From contig JAWQEG010001440.1 in the NCBI GenBank assembly GCA_033782935.1, positions 744,001 through 808,000 of the forward strand: a stretch of 64,000 bases of DNA, written 5' to 3'. The translations under genes were made by a program, and so were the position numbers. Every line of letters begins with the position of its first letter. Position 1 is the first letter of the stretch. The stretch is from Petrolisthes cinctipes (lineage: Eukaryota > Arthropoda > Malacostraca > Decapoda > Porcellanidae). Under the pieces are notes generated by a model. That model made no database searches. It saw only the letters and a list, made by a program, of their open reading frames with translations, and was not told the DNA's origin. Positions 15,280 through 28,540 of this stretch are shown piece after piece.

Positions 15280-17690
15280 TGAGCCTGAATTTGAGATATA
15301 ACCGGGTACAGAGAATGCATACACATATTGACTTTGTGCACCTAAAATATCAATTTTCAGCATGTTTTGGGCCTGTATTTTAAGAACACTCTAACACGGA
15401 GTATGCATGTACAGATCGCTTCTAAGACCCAAAAATATCGAATTTTCGAGTGTTTTGAACCTGAATTTGGGATATAGACTGGTTCAGAAGATGCATGCAC
15501 ATATCGACTTTGGGAACCTAAAATATCAATTTTCAGCATGTTTTGGGCCTGTATTTTGAAAATACTCTAACACGGAGTAGGCATGTACAGATCGCTTCTG
15601 GGACAAAATAATATCGAATTTTCGGATGTTTCAAGCCTGAATTTGGGATATAAACGGGTATAGAAGATACATACACATATTGACATTGGGCAAGTAAAAT
15701 ATCGATTTTCTTCATGTTTTGGGCCTGTATTTTAAAAATACTCTAACACGGAGTAGGCATGTACAGATCGCTTCTGGGACACAAAAATATCGAATTTTCT
15801 AGTGTTTTGAGCATGAATTTGAGATATAAACGAGTACAGAAGATGCATGCACATATCGACTTTGGGCACCAAAAATATCGATTTTTATCATATTTTGGGC
15901 CTGTATTTTTAAAACATTCTCTAACACGGAGTCTGCAAGTACAGATCGCTTCTGTAGCACTTAGTAGACATGTACAGATCAGTTTTGGAACCCAAAAATA
16001 TCGATTTTTCGGGTGTTTTGAGCCTGAATTTGAGATATAAACGGGTGCAGAAGATGCATGCACATATCGACATTGGGCACCTAAAATATCGATTTTCAGC
16101 ATGTTTTGGGCCTTTATTTTGAAAATACTTTAACTAGGAGTAGGCATGTACAGATCGCTTCTGGAACCCAAAAATATTGACTTTTCAGGTGTTTAGAGCA
16201 TGAATTTGAGATATAAACGGGTACTGAATATACATGCACATATCGACTTTTTGCACCTAAATTATCGATTTTAAGCATGTTTTGGGTCTGTATCTTGAAA
16301 ACATTCTAGCAAGGAGTAGGCATGTACAGATTGCTTATGGGACCCGAAAATATCGAATTTTCGGGTGTTTTGAGCCTGAATTTGAGATATAAACGAATAC
16401 TTAAGATGCATGCACATATCGACTATGGGCACCTAAAATATCGATCGTGAGCATATTTTCGGATTGTATTTTGAAAATACTCTAACACCGAGTAGGCATG
16501 TACAGATCGCTTCTGGGACCCAAAAATATCGAATTTTCAGGTGTTTTGAGCCTAAATTTGAGATATAAACGGGTACAGAAGATGCATGCACATATCGACT
16601 TTGGACACCTAAAATAACGATTTTTAGCATGTTTTAGACCTCTATTTGGAAAACATTCTAGCACTGAGTAGGCATGTACAGATCGCTTCTGGGACCCAAA
16701 AATATCGATTTTTCGGGGGTTTTGAGCCTGAATTTGGAATATAACCGGGTACAGGGGATGCATGCATATATCGACTTTTTGCACCTAAAATATCGATTTT
16801 GAGCATGTTTTGGGTCTGTATCTTGAAAACATTCTAGCAAGGAGTAGGCATGTACAGATCGCTTCTGGGACCCAAAAATACCGAATTTTCTGGTGTTTTG
16901 AACCTGAATTTGGGATATAGACGGATACAGAAGATGTATGCACATATCGACTTTGGGCACCTAAAATATCGATTTTGAGCATGTTTTGGACCAGTATTTT
17001 AAAAATACTCTAACACGGAGTAGGCATGTACAGATCGCTATTGGGACCCAAAAATATCGAATTTTCGGGTGTTTTGAGCCTGAATTTGAGATATAAACGG
17101 GTACAGAAGATGCATGCACATATCGACTTTTTGCACCTAAAATATCGATTTTGAGCATGTTTTGGGTCTGTATCTTGAAAACATTCTAGCAAGAAGTAGG
17201 CATGTACAGATTGCTTCTGGGACCCAAAAATATCGAATTTTCGAATGTTTTGAACCTGAATTTGGGATATAGACAGGTACGGAAGATGCATACACATATT
17301 GTCTATAGGCAGCTAAAATATCGATTTTCAGCATGTTTTAGGCTTGTATTTTGAAAATACTCTAACAGGGAGTATGCATGTACAGATGGCTTTTGGGACC
17401 CAAAAATATCGATTATTCGGGTGTTTTGAGTCTGAATTTGAGATATAACCGGGTACAGAGAATGCATACACATATTGACTTTGTGCACCTAAAATATCAA
17501 TTTTCAGCATGTTTTGGGCCTGTATTTTAAGAACACTCTAACACGGAGTATGCATGTACAGATCGCTTCTAAGACCCAAAAATATCGAATTTTCGAGTGT
17601 TTTGAACCTGAATTTGGGATATAGACTGGTTCAGAAGATGCATGCACATATCGACTTTGGGAACCTAAAATATCAATTTTGAGCATGTTT
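15280..17690 (+). repeat. Duplicated segment, offset 2,147 bp
   Basis: About 15,280-15,540 recurs at about 17,427-17,690. Both copies have the variants ACAGAGAATGCATACAC and TCTAAGACCC followed by ATAGACTGGTTCAG. The offset is not an exact multiple of 176 (12 units plus 35 bp). The excess matches the 34-bp insertion at 15,955-15,988 that lies between them. Confidence 0.7.
15955..15988 (+). repeat. 34-bp local insertion in a monomer (copy 1)
   Basis: A 34-bp stretch starting TAGCACTTAGTAGACATG is inserted after GATCGCTTCTG. It repeats the preceding TAGCACTGAGTAGGCATGTA-type segment in the form of another subtype, so this monomer has two copies of the same subregion and is about 210 bp long. 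The same event is seen at 20,560-20,593 and 23,757-23,790, and serves as a lineage marker. Confidence 0.75.
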
Positions 17691-20559
17691 TTAGCCTGTA
17701 TTTTGAAAACATTCTAGCACTGAGTATGCATGTACAGATCGCTTAAGGGACACAAAAATATGGAATTTTCGGGTGTTTTGAGTTTGAATTTGAGATATAA
17801 ATGGGTACAGAAGATGCATGCACATATCGACTTTTTGCACCTAAAATATCGATTTTGATCATGTTTTGGGTCTGTATCTTGAAAAAATTCTTGCAAGGAG
17901 TAGGCATGTACAGATCGCTTCTCGGACCCAAAAATATCGAATTTTCGGGTGTTTTGAGCCTGATATTGAGATATAACCGGGTACAGAAGATGCATGCACA
18001 TATCGACTTTTTGCACTTAAAATATCGATTTTGAGCATGTTTTGGGTCTGTATCTTGAAAATCCTCAAACACGGTGTAGACATGTACAGATCGCTTCTGG
18101 GACACAAAAATATCGATTTTTTGGGTGTTTTGAGCCTAAATTTGAGATATAAACGGGTACAGAAGATGCATGCACATATCGACTTTGGCACCCAAAATAT
18201 CGATTTTTAGTATGTTTTGGGCGTATAATTTGAAAATATTCTAGCACGCAGTAGGCATGTACAGATCGCTTCTGGGACCCAAAAATATCGAATTTTCGGG
18301 GGTTTTGAACCAGAATTTGGGATATAACCGGGTACGGAAAATGCATGCACATATCGACTTTTTGCACCTAAAATATCGATTTTGAGCATGTTTTGGGTCT
18401 GTATCTTGAAAACATTCTAGCAAGGAGTATGCATGTACAGATCGCTTCTGGGACCCAAAATATTGAATTTTCTGGTGTTTTGAACCTGAATTTAGGATAT
18501 ACATGGGTACAGAAGATGCATGCACATATTGACTTTGGGCACCTAAAATATAGATTTTCAGCATGTTTTGGGCCTGTATTTTGAAAATACTCTAACACGG
18601 AGTAGGCATGTACAGATCGCTTCTGGGACACAAAAATATCAATTTTTTGGGTGTTTTGAGCCTTAATTTGAGAAATAAACGGGTACAGAAGATGCATGCA
18701 CATATCGACTTTTGCAGCCAAAATATCGATTTTTAGCATGTTTTTGGCCTATATTTTGAAAATATTCTAGCACTGAGTAGGCATGTACAGATCGCTCTTG
18801 AGATTCAAAAACATTGAATTTTCGGGTGTTTTGAGCCTGAATTTGAGATATAAACGGGTACTGAAGATGCATGCACATATCGACTTTGGGCACCGAAAAT
18901 ATCGATTTTCAGCATGTTTTGGTGATATATTTTGAAAATATTCTAGCACTGAGAAGGTATATACAGATCGCTTTTGGGACCCAAAAATATCGAATTTTCG
19001 GGGGTTTTGAGCCAGAATTTGGGATATAACCGGGTATAGAGGATGAATGCACATATCGACTTTTTGCACCTAAAATATCGATTTTGAGCATGTTTTGGGT
19101 TTGTATCTTGAAAATATTCTAGCAAGGAGTAGGCATGTACAGATCGCTTCTGGGACCAAAAAATATCGAATTTTATGGTGTTTTGAACCTGAATTTGGGA
19201 TATAGACGAGTACAGAAGATGCATACACATATTGACTTTGGGCACCTAAAATATAGATTTTCAGCATGTTTTAGGCCTGTATTTTGAAAATATTTAACAC
19301 GGAGTAGGCATGTACAGATCGCTTAAGGGACCCAAAAATATCGAACTTTCGGAGTTTTGAGCCTGAATTTGAGATATAAACGGGTACAGAAGATGCATGC
19401 ACATATCGACTTTGGACACCTAAAATATCTGTTTTTAGCATGTTTTGAGCCTACATTTTGAAAACATTCTAGCACTGAGTATGCATGTACAGTTTGCTTA
19501 AGGGACCCAAAAACATGGAATTTTCGGGTGTTTTGAGCTTGAATTTGAGATATAAACGGGTACAGAAGATGCATGCACATATCGACTTTGGACACCTAAA
19601 ATATCGATTTTTATCATGTTTTGGGCCTGTATTTTAAAAACACTCTAACAAGGAGTATGCACGTACAGATAGCTTCTAGGACCCAAAAATATCGAATTTT
19701 CGGGTGTTTTGAGCCTGAATTTGATAAATAAACGGGTACAGAAGTTGCATGAACATATTGACTTTGGGCACCTAAAATATCGATTTTTAGCATGTTTTGG
19801 GTCTGTATCTTGAAAACATTCTAGCAAGGAGTAGGCATGTACAGTTTGTTTTTGGGACCCAAAAATATTCAATTTTCGGGTGTTTTAGAATGAATTTGAT
19901 ATATAAACGGGTACTGAAGATACCTGCACATATCGACTTTTTCATCCTAAAATATCGATTTTGTGCATGTTTTGGGTCCGTATCTTGAAAACATTCTAGA
20001 AAGGAGTAGGCATGTACAAATCGCTTATGTGACCCAAAAATATCGAATTTTCGGGTGTTTTGAGCCTGTATTTGAGATATAAATGGGTACAGAAGATGCA
20101 ATGACATATCGACTTTGGACACCTAAAATATCAATTTTTAGCATGTTTTGAACCTATAATTTGAAAATATTCTAGCACTGACTAGGCATGTACAGATCGC
20201 TTCTGGGACAAAATAATATCGAATTTTCGGATATTTCAAGCCTGAATTTGGGATATAAACGGGTATAGAAGATACATACACATATTGACATTGGGCAAGT
20301 AAAATATCGATTTTCTTCATGTTTTGGGCCTGTATTTTAAAAATACTCTAACACGGAGTAGGCATGTACAGATCGCTACTGGGACACAAAAATATAGAAT
20401 TTTCTAGTGTTTTGAGCATGAATTTGAGATATAAACGAGTACAGAAGATGCATGCACATATCGACTTTGGGCACCAAAAATATCGATTTTTATCATGTTT
20501 TTGGCCTGTATTTTTAAAACATTCTCTAACACGGAGTAGGCAAGTACAGATCGCTTCTG

Positions 20560-20593
20560 TAGCACTTAGTAGACATGTACAGATCAGTTTTGG
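20560..20593 (+). repeat. 34-bp local insertion in a monomer (copy 2)
   Basis: Same TAGCACTTAGTAGACATG insertion as at 15,955-15,988, here in the first copy of the 3,197-bp duplication. Confidence 0.75.
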
Positions 20594-23500
20594 AACTCAA
20601 AAATATCGATTTTTCGGGTGTTTTGAGCCTGAATTTGAGATATAAACGGGTGCAGAAGATGCATGCACATATCGACATTGGGCACCTAAAACATCGATTT
20701 TTAGCATGTTTTGGGCCTATATTTTGAAAATATTCTATCACTGAGTAGGCATGTACAGATCGCTTCTGGGACCCCAAAATTTCGAATTTTCGGGTGTTTT
20801 GAGCATGAATTTGGGATATAAACGGGTACAAAAGATGTATGCACATATCGACTTTGGACACCTAAAATAATGATTTTTAGCATGTTTTAATCCTATATTT
20901 TAAAACATTCTATCACTGAGTAGACATGTACAGATCGCTTCGGGGACCCAAGAATATTGAATTTTTGGGGGTTTTGAGCCTGAATTTGAGATATAAACGG
21001 GTACAGAAGATGCATGCACATATCGACTTTGGGCTCCTAAAATATCGATTTTCAGCATGTTTTGGGCCTATATTTTGAAAATACTTTAACTCGGAGTAGG
21101 CATGTACAGATCGCTTCTGGAACCCAAAAATATTGACTTTTCAGGTGTTTAGAGCTTGAATTTGAGATATAAACGGGTACTGAATATACATGCACATATC
21201 GACTTTTTGCACCTAAATTATCGATTTTAAGCATGTTTTGGGTCTGTATCTTGAAAACATTCTAGCAAGGAGTAGGCATGTACAGATTGCTTATGGGACC
21301 CGAAAATATCGAATTTTCGGGTGTTTTGAGCCTGAATTTGAGATATAAACGAATACTTAAGATGCATGCACATATCGACTATGGGCACCTAAAATATCGA
21401 TCGTGAGCATATTTTCGGATTGTATTTTGAAAATACTCTAACACCGAGTAGGCATGTACAGATCGCTTCTGGGACCCAAAAATATCGAATTTTCAGGTGT
21501 TTTTAGCGTAAATTTGAGATATAAACGGGTACAGAAGATGCATGCACATATCGACTTTGGACACCTAAAATATCGATTTTTAGCATGTTCTAGACCTCTA
21601 TTTGGAAAACATTCTAGCACTGAGTAGGCATGTACAGATCGCTTCTGGGACCCAAAAATATTGAATTTTCGGGTGTTTTGAGCTGAATTTGAGATATAAC
21701 CGGGTACAGAGAATTCATACACATATTGACTTTGTGCACCTAAAATATCAATTTTCATCATGTTTTGGGCCTGTATTTTGAAAATACTCTAACACGGAGT
21801 AGGCATGTACAGATCGCTTCTGGGACACAAAAATATCAATTTTTTGGGTGTTTTGAGCCTTAATTTGAGAAATAAACGGGTACAGAAGATGCATGCACAT
21901 ATCGACTTTTGCAGCCAAAATATCGATTTTTAGCATGTTTTTGGCCTATATTTTGAAAATATTCTAGCACTGAGTAGGCATGTACAGATCGCTCTTGAGA
22001 TTCAAAAACATTGAATTTTCGGGTGTTTTGAGCCTGAATTTGAGATATAAACGGGTACTGAAGATGCATGCACATATCGACTTTGGGCACCGAAAATATC
22101 GATTTTCAGCATGTTTTGGTGATATATTTTGAAAATATTCTAGCACTGAGAAGGTATATACAGATCGCTTTTGGGACCCAAAAATATCGAATTTTCGGGG
22201 GTTTTGAGCCAGAATTTGGGATATAACCGGGTATAGAGGATGAATGCACATATCGACTTTTTGCACCTAAAATATCGATTTTGAGCATGTTTTGGGTTTG
22301 TGTCTTGAAAATATTCTAGCAAGGAGTAGGCATGTACAGATCGCTTCTGGGACCAAAAAATATCGAATTTTATGGTGTTTTGAACCTGAATTTGGGATAT
22401 AGACGAGTACAGAAGATGCATACACATATTGACTTTGGGCACCTAAAATATAGATTTTCAGCATGTTTTAGGCCTGTATTTTGAAAATATTTAACACGGA
22501 GTAGGCATGTACAGATCGCTTAAGGGACCCAAAAATATCGAACTTTCGGAGTTTTGAGCCTGAATTTGAGATATAAACGGGTACAGAAGATGCATGCACA
22601 TATCGACTTTGGACACCTAAAATATCTGTTTTTAGCATGTTTTGAGCCTACATTTTGAAAACATTCTAGCACTGAGTATGCATGTACAGTTTGCTTAAGG
22701 GACCCAAAAACATGGAATTTTCGGGTGTTTTGAGCTTGAATTTGAGATATAAACGGGTACAGAAGATGCATGCACATATCGACTTTGGACACCTAAAATA
22801 TCGATTTTTAGCATGTTTTGGGCCTGTATTTTAAAAACACTCTAACAAGGAGTATGCACGTACAGATAGCTTCTAGGACCCAAAAATATCGAATTTTCGG
22901 GTGTTTTGAGCCTGAATTTGATAAATAAACGGGTACAGAAGTTGCATGAACATATTGACTTTGGGCACCTAAAATATCGATTTTTAGCATGTTTTGGGTC
23001 TGTATCTTGAAAACATTCTAGCAAGGAGTAGGCATGTACAGTTTGTTTTTGGGACCCAAAAATATTCAATTTTCGGGTGTTTTAGAATGAATTTGATATA
23101 TAAACGGGTACTGAAGATACCTGCACATATCGACTTTTTCATCCTAAAATATCGATTTTGTGCATGTTTTGGGTCCGTATCTTGAAAACATTCTAGAAAG
23201 GAGTAGGCATGTACAAATCGCTTATGTGACCCAAAAATATCGAATTTTCGGGTGTTTTGAGCCTGTATTTGAGATATAAATGGGTACAGAAGATGCAATG
23301 ACATATCGACTTTGGACACCTAAAATATCAATTTTTAGCATGTTTTGAACCTATAATTTGAAAATATTCTAGCACTGACTAGGCATGTACAGATCGCTTC
23401 TGGGACAAAATAATATCGAATTTTCGGATATTTCAAGCCTGAATTTGGGATATAAACGGGTATAGAAGATACATACACATATTGACATTGGGCAAGTAAA

Positions 23501-23756
23501 ATATCGATTTTCTTCATGTTTTGGGCCTGTATTTTAAAAATACTCTAACACGGAGTAGGCATGTACAGATCGCTACTGGGACACAAAAATATAGAATTTT
23601 CTAGTGTTTTGAGCATGAATTTGAGATATAAACGAGTACAGAAGATGCATGCACATATCGACTTTGGGCACCAAAAATATCGATTTTTATCATGTTTTTG
23701 GCCTGTATTTTTAAAACATTCTCTAACACGGAGTAGGCAAGTACAGATCGCTTCTG

Positions 23757-23790
23757 TAGCACTTAGTAGACATGTACAGATCAGTTTTGG
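23757..23790 (+). repeat. 34-bp local insertion in a monomer (copy 3)
   Basis: Same insertion as at 20,560-20,593, displaced by exactly 3,197 bp, so it was copied by the block duplication rather than formed again. Confidence 0.75.
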
Positions 23791-26589
23791 AACTCAAAAA
23801 TATCGATTTTTCGGGTGTTTTGAGCCTGAATTTGAGATATAAACGGGTGCAGAAGATGCATGCACATATCGACATTGGGCACCTAAAACATCGATTTTTA
23901 GCATGTTTTGGGCCTATATTTTGAAAATATTCTATCACTGAGTAGGCATGTACAGATCGCTTCTGGGACCCCAAAATTTCGAATTTTCGGGTGTTTTGAG
24001 CATGAATTTGGGATATAAACGGGTACAAAAGATGTATGCACATATCGACTTTGGACACCTAAAATAATGATTTTTAGCATGTTTTAATCCTATATTTTAA
24101 AACATTCTATCACTGAGTAGACATGTACAGATCGCTTCGGGGACCCAAGAATATTGAATTTTTGGGGGTTTTGAGCCTGAATTTGAGATATAAACGGGTA
24201 CAGAAGATGCATGCACATATCGACTTTGGGCTCCTAAAATATCGATTTTCAGCATGTTTTGGGCCTATATTTTGAAAATACTTTAACTCGGAGTAGGCAT
24301 GTACAGATCGCTTCTGGAACCCAAAAATATTGACTTTTCAGGTGTTTAGAGCTTGAATTTGAGATATAAACGGGTACTGAATATACATGCACATATCGAC
24401 TTTTTGCACCTAAATTATCGATTTTAAGCATGTTTTGGGTCTGTATCTTGAAAACATTCTAGCAAGGAGTAGGCATGTACAGATTGCTTATGGGACCCGA
24501 AAATATCGAATTTTCGGGTGTTTTGAGCCTGAATTTGAGATATAAACGAATACTTAAGATGCATGCACATATCGACTATGGGCACCTAAAATATCGATCG
24601 TGAGCATATTTTCGGATTGTATTTTGAAAATACTCTAACACCGAGTAGGCATGTACAGATCGCTTCTGGGACCCAAAAATATCGAATTTTCAGGTGTTTT
24701 TAGCGTAAATTTGAGATATAAACGGGTACAGAAGATGCATGCACATATCGACTTTGGACACCTAAAATATCGATTTTTAGCATGTTCTAGACCTCTATTT
24801 GGAAAACATTCTAGCACTGAGTAGGCATGTACAGATCGCTTCTGGGACCCAAAAATATTGAATTTTCGGGTGTTTTGAGCTGAATTTGAGATATAACCGG
24901 GTACAGAGAATTCATACACATATTGACTTTGTGCACCTAAAATATCAATTTTCATCATGTTTTGGGCCTGTATTTTGAAAGTACTCAAACACGGAGTATT
25001 CATCTACAGATCGCTTCTGGGACACAAAAATATTGAATTTTCGGGTGTTTTGAGCCTGTATTTGAGATGTAAACCGGTACTGAAGATACATGCACATATC
25101 AACTTTTTGCACATAAAATATCGATTTTAAGCTTGTTTTGGGTCTGTATCTTAAAAACATTCTAGCAAGAAGTAGGCATGTACAGATCGCTTCTGGGACC
25201 AAAAAATACCGAATTTTCGGGTGTTTTGAGCCTGAATTTGAGATATAAACGGGTGCAGAAGATGCATGCACATATCGACTTTGGGCACCTAAAATATCTT
25301 TTTTCAGCATGTTTTATTGCCTGTATTTTTAAAGTACTCTAACACTGAGTAGGCATGTATACCAGATCGCTTCTGGAACCAAAAAATACCGAATTTCCGG
25401 GTGTTTAGAGCCTGAATTTAAGATATGAACGGGTACAGAAGATGCATGCACATATTGACTATGGGCAGCTAAAATATCGATTTTCAGCATGTTTTGGGTA
25501 TGTATTTTTAAAATACTTAAACACGGAGTAGGCATATACAGATTGAATCTGGGACTCAAAAATATCGAATTTTCGGGTATTTTGAGCCTAAATTTGAGAT
25601 ATAAACTGGTACAGAACATCCATGCACATAACGACTTGGGACACCTAAAATATAAATTTTTAGCATGTTTTAAACCTATATTTTAAAAACATTCTAGCAC
25701 TGAGTAAACATGTACAGATCGCTTCTGGAACCTAAAACTACTGAATATTCGGGTGTTTTGAGCTTGAATTTGAGATGTAAACCGGTACTGAAGATGCATG
25801 CACATATCGACTTTGGGCACCTCAAATATCGATTTTCAGCATGTTTTGGGCCTGAAATTCAGAAAGTACTCTAACACGGAGTAGGCATGTACAGATCGCT
25901 TCGGGGACCCAAAAATATCGAATTTTCGGGTGTTTTCAGCCTGAATTTGAGATATAAACGGGTACAGAAGATGAATGCACATATCGACTATATGGAGCTA
26001 AAATATCGATTTTTAGCATATTTTGAGCATGTATTTTGAAAATTCTCTAACACGGAGTAGGCATGTACAGATCGCTTCTGTCACCCAAAAATCTCGAATT
26101 TTTGGGTGTTTTGTGACTGAATTTGAGATATAAACGGGTACAGAAGATGCATGCACTTATCGACTATGGTCAGCTAAAATATCGATTTTCAGCATGTTTT
26201 GGGCATGTATTTTGAAAATACTCTAACACGGAGTAGGCATACACAGATCGCTTCTGGGACCCAAAAATATCGAGTATTCGGGTGTTTTGAGCTTGAATTT
26301 GAGATATAAACGGGTACAGAACATGCATGCACTTATTGACTTGTGACACCTAAAATATCGATTTTTAGCATGTTTTGAGCCTATAGTTTGAAAACATTCT
26401 AGGTCTGAGTAGGCATGTACAGATCGCTTCTGGAACCCAAAAATATTGAATTTTCCGGTGTTTTCAGCCTGAATTTGATATGTAAACTGGTAATGAAGAT
26501 GAATGCACATATCGACTTTGGGCACCTAAAATATCGATTTTTAGCTTGTTTTGGGCCTATATTTAAAAAATATTCTATTACTGAGTAGG

Positions 26590-28540
26590 CATGTACAGGT
26601 CGCTTCTGTGACACAATAATATCGAATTTTCGGATATTTTGAGCCTGAATTCGGGATATAAACGGGTACAGAAGATGCATGCACATATCGACTTTGGACA
26701 CCTAAATTATCGATTTTTAGCATGTTTTGAGCCTATATTTTGAAAAGATTCTAGCACTGAGTACAGATGTACAGATCGCTTCTGGAACCCAAAAATATTG
26801 AATTTTCGGGTGTTTTGAGCCTGAATTTGATATGTAAACAGGTAATGAAGATGCATGCACATATCGACTCTTTGCACCTAAAATATCGATTTTGAGCATG
26901 TTTTGGGTCTGTATTGTGAAAATACTCTAACAAGAAGTAGGCATGTACAGATCACTTCTGGGACACAAAAATATCGAGTTTTCGGGTGTTTTGAGACTGA
27001 AATTGAGATATAAACGGGTACAGAAGATGAACGCACATATCGACTTTGGGCACCTAAAATCTCGATTTTTAGCTTGTTTTGGGCCTATATTTTAAAAATA
27101 TTCTGTTACTGAGTAGGCATGTACAGATCGCTTCTCTGACCCTAAAATATCGAATTTTCGGGTGTTTTGAGAATGCATTTGAGATATAAACGGCTACTGA
27201 AGATGCATGCACATATCGACTTTTTGCACCAAAAATATCGATTTTGAGCATATTTTGAGACTGTATCTTGAAAACATTCTAGCAAAGAGTAGGCTAGTAC
27301 AAGTCGCTTCTGGGACCCTAATATATCGAATTTTCGGGTGTCTTGAGTCTGAATTTTAGATATATACGGGTACAGAAGATGCATGCACATATCGACTTTG
27401 GGCACCCAAAATATCGATTTTCAGCATGTTTTGGGCATGTATTTTAAAAATACTCTAACACGAAGTAGGCATGTACAGATATCTTCTGTGACACAATAAT
27501 ATCTAATTTTCGGATGTTTTGAGCCTGAATTCGGGATATAAACGGGTACAGAAGATGCATGCACATATCGACTTTGGACACCTAAATTATCGATTTTTAG
27601 CATGTTTTGAGCCTATATTTTGAAAAGATTCTAGCACTGAGTAGGCATGTACAGATCGCTTCTGGAACCCAAAAATATTGAATTTTCGGGTGTTTTGAGA
27701 ATGAATTTGATATGTAAACAGGTAATGAAGATGCATGCACATATCGACTCTTTGCACCTAAAATATCGATTTTGAGCATGTTTTGGGTCTGTATTGTGAA
27801 AATACTCTAACAAGAAGTAGGCATGTACAGATCACTTCTGGGACACAAAAATATCGAATTTTCGGGTGTTTTGAGACAGAAATTGAGATATAAACGGGTA
27901 CAGAAGATGAACGCACATATCGACTTTGGGCACCTAAAATCTCGATTTTTAGCTTGTTTTGGGCCTATATTTTAAAAATATTCTGTTACTGAGTAGGCAT
28001 GTACAGATCGCTTCTCTGACCCTAAAATATCGAATTTTCGGGTGTTTTGAGAATGCATTTGAGATATAAATGGCTACTGAAGATGCATGCACAAATCGAC
28101 TTTTTGCACCAAAAATATCGATTTTGAGCATATTTTGGGACTGTATCTTGAAAACATTCTAGCAAAGAGTAGGCATGTACAAGTCGCTCCTGGGACCCAA
28201 ATATATCGAATTTTCGGGTGTCTTGAGTCTCAATTTTAGATATATACGGGTACAGAAGATGCATGCACATATCGACTTTGGACACCCAAAATATCAATTT
28301 TCAGCATGTTTTGGGCATGTATTTTGAAAATACTCTTACACGAAGTAGGCATGTACAGATATCTTCTGTGACACAATAATATCTAATTTTCGGGTGTTTT
28401 GAGCCTAAATTTGGGATATAAACGGGTACAGAAGATACATGCACATATCGACTTTGGACACCTAAATTATCGATTTTTAGCATGTTTTGAGCCTATATTT
28501 TGAAAAGATTCTAGCAATGAGTAGGCATGTACAGATCGCT
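26590..28540 (+). repeat. 5-monomer higher-order repeat (880 bp), 2.2 copies
   Basis: Units start near 26,590, 27,470 and 28,350 with an 880-bp offset. Diagnostic variants are TTCTGTGACACAATAATATC, CACCTAAATTATCG and TATTCTGTTACTGAG. The third unit stops near 28,540. Copies differ by several substitutions, so this duplication is older than the 528-bp and 3,197-bp ones. Confidence 0.85.

Larger units (their letters stand above)
18570..24963 (+). repeat. Tandem duplication of an 18-monomer block (3,197 bp each)
   Basis: About 18,570-21,766 is followed directly by a second copy at about 21,767-24,963. All markers keep the 3,197-bp offset, including the 34-bp insertion and the rare ATCGATCGTGAGCATATTTT variant (21,396 and 24,593). 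Only a few single-base differences were noticed, such as TTTATCATG at 19,611 against TTTAGCATG at 22,808, and TTGTATCTTG near 19,101 against TTGTGTCTTG near 22,298. Length is 18 monomers plus 29 bp, explained by the 34-bp insertion and small deletions. This is the largest near-identical duplication in the window. Confidence 0.9.
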
